Source: Roseomonas sp. OT10 | GTDB lineage: Bacteria > Pseudomonadota > Alphaproteobacteria > Acetobacterales > Acetobacteraceae | NCBI RefSeq assembly: GCF_020991085.1 | Contig: NZ_CP087719.1 | Location: 3,616,001 to 3,680,000 of the forward strand | Direction: 5' to 3' | Length of the DNA stretch: 64,000 nucleotides | Shown: one piece after another, positions 45,342-54,711 of the stretch | Position numbering within the stretch: position 1 is the first letter of the stretch | Layout: each line of letters begins with the position of its first letter | Translations under genes and position numbers: made by a program | The notes under the pieces: model-generated | Told to the model about the DNA's origin: nothing | What the model saw: the letters and a program-made list of their open reading frames with translations, nothing else | Database searches by the model: none

Positions 45342-45788
45342 ATGGACATGCCTCTCGACGCCACGAACCCGGTCACCCCCACGCGCTTCACGGCGCAGGA
45401 GGCCCTGGTCGGCGGCATGGTGCTGATGAGCGCCTGTGACCGGCAGATGTCCGACGCGGAGCTGGGCGCCATGACCCGGCTGGTGCAGGAGTTGCCCGTC
45501 TTCAGCGACTTCCACCCCGGCGAGATCGAGACGGTGACGGAGATCGTCCTCGGCCTGCTCGACGAGACGGAAGGGCTGGACGCCGCCACCGCCATGATCG
45601 CCGAGGCCCTGCCGCCCCGACTGCGCGAGACCGCCTACCTCCTCGCCTGCGAGGTCGCGGCAGCGGATGGCGATGCGACGCAGGAGGAACTGCGCTTCCT
45701 GCAGGACTTCCGCATCGGGCTCGACATCGACCGTCTCGTGGCCGGTGCCATCGAGCGCGCGGCGAAGGCTCGCTACCAGGTCCTCTGA
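45342..45788 (+). CDS. TerB-like (tellurite resistance family) protein
   Basis: A 148-residue all-helical protein; start MDMPLDATN at 45342 with GGAG 8 bases upstream. The TerB pattern is visible: an N-terminal helix with EALVGGMVLMSACDRQMSDAEL, and a C-terminal helix pair with AYLLACEVAAADGDATQEE and LRFLQDFRIGLDI, with acidic residues in the usual DG and EE positions. Proteins of this sort are linked to metal stress, but single-copy forms like this one have no defined role. It lies 139 bases after the helicase gene. Confidence 0.75.
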   Translation: MDMPLDATNPVTPTRFTAQEALVGGMVLMSACDRQMSDAELGAMTRLVQELPVFSDFHPGEIETVTEIVLGLLDETEGLDAATAMIAEALPPRLRETAYLLACEVAAADGDATQEELRFLQDFRIGLDIDRLVAGAIERAAKARYQVL

Positions 45789-45890
45789 CGGCCCCCCGGC
45801 CGGGCCCTCCGACGGCCATCCAGGCCGGGCGGCGAAACGGCTTCCCCCGGCCTGCGTTGCCTCCTCGTCCTTCGAGGGGAGATGCCCGAC

Positions 45891-46394
45891 ATGAGTGCTT
45901 CGCCGAATCCCGCCCGTCAGCCGAACATCCTGGCCAGCTTCGCCGACCAGGAGACGCTAGATAGTGCCCTGTCCTACCTGGAGGGCGAGGCGATCCCCCG
46001 CGCGCAGCTCTCCGTCCGCCACGCCGACACGGCCGGCGAGGTCATGACCGATACCGGCCAGGAACCGCTGCGCGAGGATGAGGAGCGCAATCTCCGCACC
46101 CTGCGTACCGGCACCGCCGCAGCCGTCGCCGGGCTGGCCACGGCCGGCGTGGTGGTGGCAACCGGCGGCGCCGCGATCCCCGCCCTGGCCGCGGCCGCCG
46201 CGGCCGGCGTCGGCGCAGGGGGGCTGAGCGAGGTCGCCTCCCAGGCCACCGGCACGGCGCCGGATGCCGCCAGCGACAGCGCCCGCGCCATCCTCGTGGT
46301 CGCGCCCGCCAACGTCGACCAGGCGGAACGGGCGCGCGGCATCCTGCGCAAGGTCGCCGCCTTGAAGGTCTGGGAAGAGCCGGCCGAGGCCTGA
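45891..46394 (+). CDS. Hypothetical stress-type protein with Gly/Ala-rich hydrophobic core
   Basis: A 167-residue protein. The ATG at 45891 has GGGGAG 9 bases upstream and is preferred over one three codons earlier. The N-terminal part (LASFADQETLDSALSYLEGEAIPRAQLSV) resembles the ferredoxin-like repeats of general-stress/YflT-type proteins. A Gly/Ala/Val-rich segment (about residues 75-115) could insert in a membrane. The C-terminal half (ARAILVVAPANVDQAERARGIL) repeats the alpha-beta pattern. Function is unknown. Confidence 0.65.
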   Translation: MSASPNPARQPNILASFADQETLDSALSYLEGEAIPRAQLSVRHADTAGEVMTDTGQEPLREDEERNLRTLRTGTAAAVAGLATAGVVVATGGAAIPALAAAAAAGVGAGGLSEVASQATGTAPDAASDSARAILVVAPANVDQAERARGILRKVAALKVWEEPAEA

Positions 46395-46395
46395 T

Positions 46396-46811
46396 CCCGG
46401 CGGCGGGATAACTTGAGCGGTCGTGTTGTGGTGTTCCGGCTTCGGACCGGGAGGGGACGCCGTCCCCTCCCAGACCCTCCCCTGCCGGGGCCACAAGCGG
46501 GCCCCGGTCCCCGCTGGGAGTGGGTTCTACGGGCTGCCGTCAGCCAGCGGGCTGCACCCTGACAGCATGCTGGCAGGCGGGACTCTGAAAAAGCTTCAGA
46601 AGGCGTCCGCGAGTGCTGCGGCCGTACCCGCCGAGGAGCCATGCTCCTCGGCGCCTCGACCCCGTCGCAGGCTGTCCCGCGGCCGCGCCGATCGGGTCCA
46701 GGGCCCGCAGGGTCCTGGCGGAGTGGGGGTATCGGGGGCGAGGCGGAGCCTTGCCCCCGGGCCACGGGCGCACCCCACGCCGGCACGGATCAGCGCATCG
46801 CGCGTCCGTAT
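46396..46811 (-). repeat. Interspersed structured repeat, copy C
   Basis: A copy in the opposite orientation to A and B, filling the space between the convergent stress-type and csp genes. It starts 2 bases after one stop codon and ends about 12 bases before the other. It is closest to B, sharing the left flank (tacgga..gcgcgatg) and the CATGG loop when read in the same direction. The T-loop hairpin is CTGAAGCTTTTTCAG, a perfect match. Its ends are imperfect inverted repeats. Confidence 0.85.
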
Positions 46812-46822
46812 GAGAGGGCTGC

Positions 46823-47041
46823 CTATGCCGAGTCGGGCAGCAGCCGCAGCACGGAGGGGCCCTTCTGCTTCGGCCGCTGTTCGGACTCGAAGGCCACCTC
46901 CTCGCCCTTATTCAGGGTGCGCCTGCCCGCCTCCTCGACGGCGGACAGGTGCACCATCACGTCCGGCCCGCCATCGTCGGGGCGGATGAAGCCGTAGCCC
47001 TTCGCGGGCTGGAACCAGACCACCGTGCCGGTCCGACGCAT
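46823..47041 (-). CDS. Cold-shock family protein
   Basis: A 72-residue CspA-type nucleic-acid chaperone. It starts RRTGTVVWFQPAKGYGFIRP, with RNP1 as KGYGFI and RNP2 as VMVHLSAVE. The later strands are EVAFESEQRPKQKGPSV. It binds single-stranded RNA or DNA in the cytoplasm. It lies 95 bases downstream of groEL on the same strand, beyond the groEL terminator, so it probably has its own promoter. Confidence 0.92.
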   Translation of the reverse strand: MRRTGTVVWFQPAKGYGFIRPDDGGPDVMVHLSAVEEAGRRTLNKGEEVAFESEQRPKQKGPSVLRLLPDSA

Positions 47042-47079
47042 GTCCTTCTCCCTGGTCCAAAAGGAATGGGGCCCGAACG

Positions 47080-47111
47080 AAAAAGGGGCGGCCCGTTGCC
47101 GGGCCGCCCCC
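47080..47111 (-). terminator. Rho-independent terminator of groESL
   Basis: On the minus strand, an 11-bp perfect GC stem (GGGGCGGCCCG and its complement) with a GCAA loop, followed by five T. It lies 26 bases after the groEL stop. Confidence 0.85.
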
Positions 47112-47121
47112 TTCCGGAACC

Positions 47122-48780
<1,659 letters not shown>

Positions 48781-48821
48781 CTACCTCTGTGTCTGTCGGG
48801 GAAGCGTGGGAGGCGTGGAGG

Positions 48822-49136
48822 TCAGGCGGCCTTCTTGGCCGACGCGGTGCCCTCGACGATGCCCATGATGTCGGACTCCTTCATGATCAGGAGCTCCTCA
48901 CCGTTCAGCTTCACCTCGGTGCCGGACCACTTGCCGAACAGGATGCGGTCGCCCGCCTTCACGTCCAGCGGGCGGACCTCGCCCTTGTCGTTGACCAGGC
49001 CGGAGCCGACGGCCACGACCTCGCCCTCCTGGGGCTTCTCCTTGGCGGTGTCGGGGATGATGATGCCGCCCGCGGTCTTCTCGTCGGCCGTCACGCGGCG
49101 AACGAGGACGCGGTCATGCAGGGGGCGGAACGACAT
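48822..49136 (-). CDS. groES: Co-chaperonin GroES
   Basis: A 104-residue cap protein. The start at 49136 ([15 protein letters not shown]) has AGGAGAGG upstream. The mobile loop is [20 protein letters not shown], and the C-terminal beta-barrel has [20 protein letters not shown]. The Ala/Lys tail (GTASAKKAA) is slightly longer than usual. It is the first gene of the operon. Confidence 0.97.
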   Translation of the reverse strand: MSFRPLHDRVLVRRVTADEKTAGGIIIPDTAKEKPQEGEVVAVGSGLVNDKGEVRPLDVKAGDRILFGKWSGTEVKLNGEELLIMKESDIMGIVEGTASAKKAA

Positions 49137-49214
49137 GGTATCCTCTCCTGATGCCTTGAATAAGGTCGTCTGGATGTTGGGTCCCGCCGGGACCGGGCCT
49201 TGGCCGAGAGGCTG

Positions 49215-49241
49215 TTGGCACTCGACCCCGGTGAGTGCCAG
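49215..49241. promoter_or_regulatory. CIRCE element 1 (HrcA operator)
   Basis: TTGGCACTC, 9 bases, GAGTGCCAG. It lies just downstream of the predicted groESL -10 box, at about the transcription start, where bound HrcA would block initiation. Confidence 0.85.
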
Positions 49242-49242
49242 C

Positions 49243-49271
49243 GATCTAGGAGCCTGACACTCCGCCGTCAA
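49243..49271 (-). promoter_or_regulatory. groESL sigma-70-type promoter
   Basis: On the minus strand TTGACG (49266-49271), a 17-base spacer and TAGATC (49243-49248). CIRCE 1 begins 2 bases downstream and CIRCE 2 lies 9 bases upstream of the -35 box. Confidence 0.55.
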
Positions 49272-49279
49272 GCGGGATG

Positions 49280-49306
49280 GCAGCACTCTTTTCTGCTGAG
49301 TGCTAA
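49280..49306. promoter_or_regulatory. CIRCE element 2 (HrcA operator)
   Basis: GCAGCACTC, 9 bases, GAGTGCTAA. The right arm is the exact consensus and the left arm has two deviations outside the core. It lies between the groESL promoter and the divergent usg gene, so it may also influence usg. Confidence 0.8.
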
Positions 49307-49407
49307 ACTGTTGATCGCAAACGATTTATTTCTTGGTGCGCTGCAATCTCGTGGCATGCTCCCCCCGGGTGACCCGGTTCTGGAGCTGCAACGGAGAGGT
49401 GTCAGGC

Positions 49408-49683
49408 ATGATCCTGCGGGAGATCGAGAGCCTCGTTCGCGTCCCTGACTGGCGGATGACCACCGCCGAATTGCTGTACCACATGCCCGATCATCCGGGC
49501 CTGCTGCAGACCTTCGTCTGGCAGAAGGTGGACCGGGCCCCGGGCTTCCCCGAGCTGCACCGCTTCCTCGATTTCTGGCGCCGCGAGATCGACGGCCCCC
49601 TGCATTCCGTCCGCGTCGCCTCCGCCGCGCTGTGGCGCCCGGCCGAGTTCCGCTACGCACAGGGCGAGTTCAGCCTGCACTGA
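49408..49683 (+). CDS. Usg family protein
   Basis: A 91-residue protein; start MILREIESLVRVPDW at 49408 with GGAGAGG upstream. The family sequence is clear: RMTTAELLYHMPDHPGLLQTF, then APGFPELHRFLDFW and EIDGPLHSVRVAS. Usg proteins are small alphaproteobacterial proteins first noted near tryptophan genes and have no known function. Here it faces groES divergently, across a region with two CIRCE sites. Confidence 0.88.
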   Translation: MILREIESLVRVPDWRMTTAELLYHMPDHPGLLQTFVWQKVDRAPGFPELHRFLDFWRREIDGPLHSVRVASAALWRPAEFRYAQGEFSLH

Positions 49684-49691
49684 CGGCGCCG

Positions 49692-49742
49692 GAGTCCCGG
49701 AGCGGGGCCACCCTCCGGACAGGCCGGGACTCGAAGCCCATA
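49692..49742. terminator. Possible bidirectional hairpin between usg and the AEC gene
   Basis: GAGTCCCGG (49692-49700) and CCGGGACTC (49734-49742) form a perfect 9-bp stem over a 33-base inner region. It fills the gap between two convergent genes. There is no T run, so the assignment is tentative. Confidence 0.4.
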
Positions 49743-49746
49743 CCGC

Positions 49747-50676
49747 TCAGCGCTGGAAGATCAGCAACAGGCCGCTGACCGTCAGCACGGAAAGGCCCGA
49801 GGCCAGCAGCATCGTGGCCCCCGAGCGTCCCATGCCCGTCGCGTAGCGGCGGGCCAGGATGAAGGCATTGGCACCGGTGGGCATGCCCGCCGCCGTCACC
49901 GCCACCGCCGTGCCCAGCGCGTCGAGCCCGAAGAAGCGGGCGCTGAGCCAGACCGCGACCGGCAGGGCCAACAGCTTCAGCACCGTGCCGAGCAGGGCGT
50001 CCGGCCAGTCGCGGCGCACGTCGAAGCCGGTCAGGCTCGCCCCCAGGCAGAACAGTGCCGCCGGGGGACCCGCGGCGCCCAGCATGTGCAGCAACCGGGT
50101 GAGGAATTCGGGCGGAGGCGGCAGCAGTTGCGCCCAGATCGTCCCCGCGACCACCGCCAGGATGATCGGGTTCGTCACCATGGCAAGGGTCGTGGAGCGG
50201 AGGATCGGCCAGGGGCGGACGCGTTCGGTGACCCCCATCTCCGCCACCAGGGTCGCCACCGGCAGCATGATCAGGGAGTGGAAGGCCAGGATGGTCAGCA
50301 GGCTGCGCAGCCCGTCCGGCCCGTAGGCGGCGAGGATGATCGGGATGCCGACCATGGCGAGATTGCTGTAGGTGGCATCCAGCGCGAAGAGCCCCGCATC
50401 CGCCAGCCGCAGCCGGCGCAGCCGCCGCGCCAGCAGCAGGGCGACGGCATAGGCGGGCAGGATGGCGGCGAAATAGGCCACCGCCACGCCCAGCGTCGCC
50501 GCGCTGGAGACGTTCGTCGCCGCCCCCTCGAACAGCAGGGCTGGCAGGGCCAGCAGGAACACGAAGTCGTTGATGCCGCGCACGCCATCCGGGCTGATGC
50601 GGCCGGTCCGCCGGGCGCCGTAGCCCAGCAGGATGATGGCGAAGACCGGCAGGATGATCTGAAAGACGGAAAGCAT
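49747..50676 (-). CDS. AEC family transporter (auxin efflux carrier-like)
   Basis: A 309-residue membrane protein, start MLSVFQIILPVFAIILLGYG at 50676. About ten hydrophobic segments are arranged in two halves; LDATYSNLAMVGIPIILAAYG in the first half and TAAGMPTGANAFILARRYATG in the second are the family's conserved Asn/Pro-containing crossover regions. Bacterial AEC carriers export or import small carboxylic or amino acids; the substrate is unknown. It is 94 bases downstream of gmk on the same strand and may be read through from it. Confidence 0.9.
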   Translation of the reverse strand: MLSVFQIILPVFAIILLGYGARRTGRISPDGVRGINDFVFLLALPALLFEGAATNVSSAATLGVAVAYFAAILPAYAVALLLARRLRRLRLADAGLFALDATYSNLAMVGIPIILAAYGPDGLRSLLTILAFHSLIMLPVATLVAEMGVTERVRPWPILRSTTLAMVTNPIILAVVAGTIWAQLLPPPPEFLTRLLHMLGAAGPPAALFCLGASLTGFDVRRDWPDALLGTVLKLLALPVAVWLSARFFGLDALGTAVAVTAAGMPTGANAFILARRYATGMGRSGATMLLASGLSVLTVSGLLLIFQR

Positions 50677-50770
50677 GCGGGCGGCGGCCGCCTCCTGAAC
50701 CCCGGCGGGACGGCCCGGGGCGTTCCGCGCCGGTGCCGCCCCCTGTTGTCGCTCCGCCTCCGCCCCGGCC

Positions 50771-51496
50771 TCAGCCCCCGGCGGGCGGTCCCTCGGCCGG
50801 GGACCGCCCGGCAACCGGCGTGCCAGGCCCGGGGCCGGGCGGCGCCTCGGCGGCCAGGGCGTCGACGAAGCGTGGCAGCCAGGGATTGCGTTCCCGGCGG
50901 TTGCGCTCGGCGGCCAGGATGCCGCGGACGGTGGACACCGTCTCCTCGAAGACCTCGTTGACCAGCACGTGGCCGAAGTCGAACCAGTGCGACAGGTCCT
51001 CGCGCGCCGCGGCCAGGCGCTTGCCGATTTCCGCGTCGCTGTCCTGGCCACGGGCGCGGAGACGCCGCTCCAGCTCGGTGAGGTTGGGCGGCAGCAGGAA
51101 GATGCCCACCACATCCCCCGGCAGCCGGTCGCGCAACTGGCGGTGGCCCTGCCAGTCCACGTCGAACATCACGTCCCGCCCGGCGGCCAGCGCCTCCAGC
51201 ACCGGCCCGCGCGGGCTGCCGTAGCGGCGGCCGTAGACGCCCGCGCTCTCCAGCAGGGCGCCGTCGCGCACCAGCTGCTCGAAGCGGATGTCGTCGATGA
51301 AGTGGTAGTGCATGCCGTCCACCTCGCCGGGCCGGGGGCTCCGGGTGGTGACGCTGATCGAGAGGGTCATCTCCGGCTCCTGCGCCAGCACGGCGCGGGA
51401 GACGGAGCTCTTGCCCGCCCCCGACGGCGCCACCAGCGCCAGGCACAGCCCGCGGCGCAGGCGGCGGATCGGGGCCTCGGGTCCGGGATCGCTCAT
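50771..51496 (-). CDS. gmk: Guanylate kinase
   Basis: A 241-residue enzyme. The P-loop is LVAPSGAGKSSVSRAVL. The GMP-binding region is LSISVTTRSPRPGEVDGMHYHF, followed by the lid segment. A Pro/Gly-rich C-terminal tail of about 25 residues (PPGPGPGTPVAGRSP) extends beyond the usual end. It phosphorylates GMP to GDP. The start overlaps the yicC stop as ATGA, the common alphaproteobacterial yicC-gmk pair. Confidence 0.97.
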   Translation of the reverse strand: MSDPGPEAPIRRLRRGLCLALVAPSGAGKSSVSRAVLAQEPEMTLSISVTTRSPRPGEVDGMHYHFIDDIRFEQLVRDGALLESAGVYGRRYGSPRGPVLEALAAGRDVMFDVDWQGHRQLRDRLPGDVVGIFLLPPNLTELERRLRARGQDSDAEIGKRLAAAREDLSHWFDFGHVLVNEVFEETVSTVRGILAAERNRRERNPWLPRFVDALAAEAPPGPGPGTPVAGRSPAEGPPAGG

Positions 51497-52386
51497 TCGA
51501 CGTTCGCCGCCTGCTCGCGCAGCCGCTCGATCGCGGCCTTGAGGTCCAGCGAGAGACGCGTCAGCGCCAGCGAGGCGGACTTGGCCCCCAGCGTGTTCGC
51601 CTCCCGCCCGAATTCCTGGGTGAGGAACTCCAGCTTGCGCCCCACCGGGACGCCCTCGCGCAGCAGGGCACGCGCCGCTTCGACATGGGCGCCCAGCCGG
51701 TCCAGCTCCTCCCGCACGTCGGAGCGGCTGGCGAGCAGCGCGACCTCGGCGGCCAGCCGGTCCTCCGGCACGCGCCGCTCGCCCTCCAGCAGCTCGGCCA
51801 GCACGGCGGTCAGGCGCTGGCGTTGGGCCTCCGGCTGGCGGGCGGCCTCGGCGGCGGCGGCGTCGCGCAGGGCGGCGATCTCGTCCAGCAGGGTGGCGAG
51901 GATGGCGTGCAGCTTCGCCCCCTCCGAGCGCCGCGCCGCGACCAGCGAGTCCAGCGCCGCCGCGAAGCCCGCCGTCACCGCCTGCCGGCGCGCGGCATCG
52001 GCCGTCTCATCCGGCTCGGCCGTCTCCGTCCGCAGCACGCCGGGCAAGGAGAGCACCGCCTCCGCCCGCGGGGCGGGGGCGCCGGGGATGCGCGCCGCCA
52101 CCTCCAGCGCCAGGCGCAGCGCGCGCTCCAGCGCCTCCGGGTCGGGGGTCAGACGCAGCGGCCGGTCCTCGCGCTTCACGGTCAGGGTGGCGTTGACGTT
52201 GCCGCGCCCGAGCCGGCCCTGCGCCGCCTCCTTCAGCGGCGTCTCCAGCGCCTCCAGCCCGCCCGGCAGGCGCAACCGTACGTCCAGCCCGCGCCCGTTC
52301 ACGCTGCGCAGCTCCCAGGCGAAGGCGGAGCCGTCCGGAAGCGTCCCGTCCACCCGGGCGAAGCCGGTCATCGAGGTGAGTGACAT
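51493..52386 (-). CDS. YicC family endoribonuclease-type protein
   Basis: A 297-residue protein, start MSLTSMTGFARVDG at 52386. The N-terminal half has SMTGFAR, WELRSVNGRGLDVRLRLP and the C-terminal half the signature DVREELDRLGAHVEAAR with KLEFLTQEFGREANTLGAKS. E. coli YicC is a metal-dependent endoribonuclease linked to small-RNA turnover. It overlaps gmk by four bases. Repeat copy D lies just upstream of its start, so its promoter must be inside or next to that repeat. Confidence 0.93.
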   Translation of the reverse strand: MSLTSMTGFARVDGTLPDGSAFAWELRSVNGRGLDVRLRLPGGLEALETPLKEAAQGRLGRGNVNATLTVKREDRPLRLTPDPEALERALRLALEVAARIPGAPAPRAEAVLSLPGVLRTETAEPDETADAARRQAVTAGFAAALDSLVAARRSEGAKLHAILATLLDEIAALRDAAAAEAARQPEAQRQRLTAVLAELLEGERRVPEDRLAAEVALLASRSDVREELDRLGAHVEAARALLREGVPVGRKLEFLTQEFGREANTLGAKSASLALTRLSLDLKAAIERLREQAANVE

Positions 52387-52445
52387 GCGTCGTCCCATGA
52401 CGCGCGCGGCGGCAGGGCGCAAGCGGCGGCGGCGCATGGGTGGTG

Positions 52446-52815
52446 CGGCGGTGGGCCGGGAGGGGACGCCGGCCTGCGGCATCGACGCCGTGCGTCGATC
52501 CCCGTCCCGGACCCTCCCCTGCCGGGGCCACAAGCGGGCCCCGGTCCCCGCTGGGAGTTTGGTGCTGTGCGGCTGTCGTCAGCCTCCGGGCTGATCCCAG
52601 ACGGAGCGCGGACAAGCGGGACTCTGAAAAAGCTTCAAAGGCGTCAGCGAATGCGGAGGCCGTACCCGCCGAGGAGCATGGCTCCTCGACGCCTCGACCC
52701 CATGTCAGGCTGTCCCGCGGCAGCACCCCTCGGGTCCAGGGCCCGCAGGGTCCTGGCGGATGGGGGGTATCGGGGGGCAAGGCGGAGCCTTCCCCCCGGG
52801 GGGCCGGATGCCCCC
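52446..52815 (-). repeat. Interspersed structured repeat, copy D (variant)
   Basis: The most divergent copy, minus orientation, between the creatininase stop and the yicC start. The central blocks match A to C, including CCGGGGCC/GGCCCCGG, the CTCCTCG hairpin and the T-loop hairpin. The GGAGGGGAC hairpin has gained about 30 bases that themselves hold a perfect ATCGACGC-ACG-GCGTCGAT hairpin. The far-left block seen in A to C is absent or unrecognisable. The bases from 52387 to 52445 are unique and precede yicC. Confidence 0.75.
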
Positions 52816-52824
52816 GCCTCGCGA

Positions 52825-53652
52825 TCAGTCCTCGGCGTGGCCGGCCGTGTTCCCCTGCCCGCGCCCCGGGGACCAGACGGGGTCCGGCCGGCGCCACAGG
52901 GCCGTCTCACGCATCGCGGCGGCCAGCGCCTCGGCCTGGAGCGCCAGGAAGCGCTCGCCCTTCTCGGCGGTGGAGGGACGCGGGTCGCCCCAGGTGCCGG
53001 TGACAGGCGCGCGTTCGGAGAAGCTCCAGAAGCGGCTGAAGCCGGGATAGGCCGGCACCGGCGCCGGGGCCTGGCGCACCGCCTCCTCCAGCTTGTCGGC
53101 CCGCACCAGCTCCGGGGCGACCGCCATCATGACAGAGGTCTCGCCCTCGCAGGCATGGGCGGGCGTCACCTTGGTCTCGGCGATGGCGGGGATGCCGTCG
53201 CGGATCAGGAACCAGGGGGTGCAGGCCACGACGGGCAGGCCGTACTCGTGCGCCAGCTCGCGCGCGATGACGGCCAGCGGATCGACGTTGCCACCATGGC
53301 CGTTCACCACCAGCAGCCGGGCGAAGCCGATGGCGCGCAGCGAGCGGACGATGCCGCGCAGCACGCCGCGCAGCCCGTCGAAATCCAGGCTGATCGTGCC
53401 GCCGAAGGGCAGGTGGTGCTCGCTCATCCCCGTCCAGAGGCCGGGCAGCACCAGCACCGGCATCTCCCCTGCCACCAGCCGCGCCCCGCGGATCGCGGCG
53501 GCGGCAGCGCTGGCCGTGTCGGTGATGACGGGCAAATGGGGCCCGTGCTGCTCCAGCGAGCCGATCGGCAGCACGGCCAGCGCATCGGGCCGCGCGGCGA
53601 CGGCGCGGATCTCCGGCGCGGTGTGCTTCGCCCATTCCACCTCGATGCTCAT
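52825..53652 (-). CDS. Creatininase family amidohydrolase
   Basis: A 275-residue metalloenzyme, start MSIEVEWAKHTAPEI at 53652. The metal-site pattern is clear: VLPIGSLEQHGPHLPVITDT (Glu and His), HHLPFGGTISLDF, LLVVNGHGGNVDPL (His) and CEGETSVMMAV (Glu). The family includes creatininase, mycofactocin maturase and pyrrole or riboflavin pathway amidases. No neighbour points to one of these, so the substrate is open. Confidence 0.92.
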   Translation of the reverse strand: MSIEVEWAKHTAPEIRAVAARPDALAVLPIGSLEQHGPHLPVITDTASAAAAAIRGARLVAGEMPVLVLPGLWTGMSEHHLPFGGTISLDFDGLRGVLRGIVRSLRAIGFARLLVVNGHGGNVDPLAVIARELAHEYGLPVVACTPWFLIRDGIPAIAETKVTPAHACEGETSVMMAVAPELVRADKLEEAVRQAPAPVPAYPGFSRFWSFSERAPVTGTWGDPRPSTAEKGERFLALQAEALAAAMRETALWRRPDPVWSPGRGQGNTAGHAED

Positions 53653-53749
53653 GCCCCAGTCCCTGCTGTTGAGGAGGGGATGGGGGCACAGTCCGGAGGG
53701 ATGATCCAGGGGGCGGGGCGCGATCGTCCCCCGCGCTTCCGGGTGGCGG

Positions 53750-54013
53750 CTACTTGAGCTGGCTGTCCTTGCTGCCCCGGCGGTTGAAGCCGATCTGCAC
53801 CGGGCGGCGGTCCAGGGCTGCCTGGCACCCGATGCAGGTCCGCACCCCGGGCAGCGCCTGGCGGCGCGCCGGGGGGATCTCCTCATCGCACTCCACGCAA
53901 TGGGTGCGCCCCGCGCCGGTCGGCAGATGGGCGCGCGCGCGCAGCACCCCGTCGGTGACGGTGTCGTCGATCTGATCCTGCACGGCCCCGTCCGGGGCCC
54001 AGCCGGTCGCCAT
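53750..54013 (-). CDS. DksA/TraR-type zinc finger protein (short form)
   Basis: An 87-residue protein with a C-terminal four-cysteine zinc finger: HCVECDEEIPPARRQALPG then VRTCIGCQ, spacing Cx2C...Cx2C. The N-terminal coiled coil of full DksA is missing; only about 38 residues precede the finger. Short members are related to TraR/YbiI, which act on RNA polymerase or have unknown roles. It ends 98 bases upstream of the creatininase start. Confidence 0.88.
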   Translation of the reverse strand: MATGWAPDGAVQDQIDDTVTDGVLRARAHLPTGAGRTHCVECDEEIPPARRQALPGVRTCIGCQAALDRRPVQIGFNRRGSKDSQLK

Positions 54014-54079
54014 GTCCAGCCCACTCCGCCTGCAAGGACAACTAGATGGGGCCGCGCCGGGGCCGTTGCCAGACGGCCG

Positions 54080-54706
54080 CTACAGCGCCCGCGCCGGCAC
54101 GCCGCCCACCGTCGTGCCGTCCGGCACGTCCTCCACCACCGCCGCGCCGGCCCCGACCGTGGCGCCGGCACCCACCCGCACCAGCGGGCGCAGCACGGCG
54201 CCGAGGCCGATCAGCGTCCCCTCCCCCACCCGCACCCCGCCGGAGAGGATGGCACCGCAGGCGATGTGGACGCCGTCACCCAGGATGCCGTCATGCTCGA
54301 CGATGCAGCCCGTGTTGAGGATCGCCCCCTCTCCCACCACCGCCCGGGCGCCCAGCACCGCGCGCGGCAGCACCACCGTCCCGGCCCCGATCGCCGCGCT
54401 GGGCGAGAGGATCGCCGAGGGGTGCATCACCACCGGCAGGGCATAGCCCAGCGCCCGCGCCCGGCGCAGCCAGCGCATGCGGTCGGCGCCGTGGCCCAGC
54501 GCCACCACCACCGCCTCCACCCCCTCCGCGCGCAGGGAGTCCAGCCGGGATTCGTCGCCCAGCACCAGCACGCCCAGCACCGCCGCCGCGGCGCCGGCCC
54601 CGGCCGCGCGATCGAGGCAGCCGACCGGCTCCAGCAGGCCCGCGGCACGGATCGCCTCGATCAGCGCCGCCGCGTGCCCGCCGGCGCCCACCAGGACCGT
54701 GCGCAT
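54080..54706 (-). CDS. NeuD/PglD-like sugar O- or N-acyltransferase
   Basis: A 208-residue left-handed beta-helix enzyme. The N-terminal Rossmann-like part is MRTVLVGAGGHAAALIEAI. The C-terminal part is a run of hexapeptide repeats (AAIGAGTVVLPRAVLGARAVVGEG, split over several turns). The catalytic-type His lies in GCIVEHDGILGD, and VGGVPAR ends the helix. It would acylate an amino or hydroxyl group of a sugar nucleotide. It starts 5 bases after the enolase-superfamily gene, an unusual partner for this type. Confidence 0.85.
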   Translation of the reverse strand: MRTVLVGAGGHAAALIEAIRAAGLLEPVGCLDRAAGAGAAAAVLGVLVLGDESRLDSLRAEGVEAVVVALGHGADRMRWLRRARALGYALPVVMHPSAILSPSAAIGAGTVVLPRAVLGARAVVGEGAILNTGCIVEHDGILGDGVHIACGAILSGGVRVGEGTLIGLGAVLRPLVRVGAGATVGAGAAVVEDVPDGTTVGGVPARAL

Positions 54707-54711
54707 CCGCC

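Noticed and set aside
41298-45515. Very long minus-strand open frame running through the caspase-fold and helicase genes ahead of the histidine kinase
   Set aside because: It is an antisense shadow caused by high GC. Its product is Arg/Gly/Gln-rich without domains; the true kinase starts at 41297.
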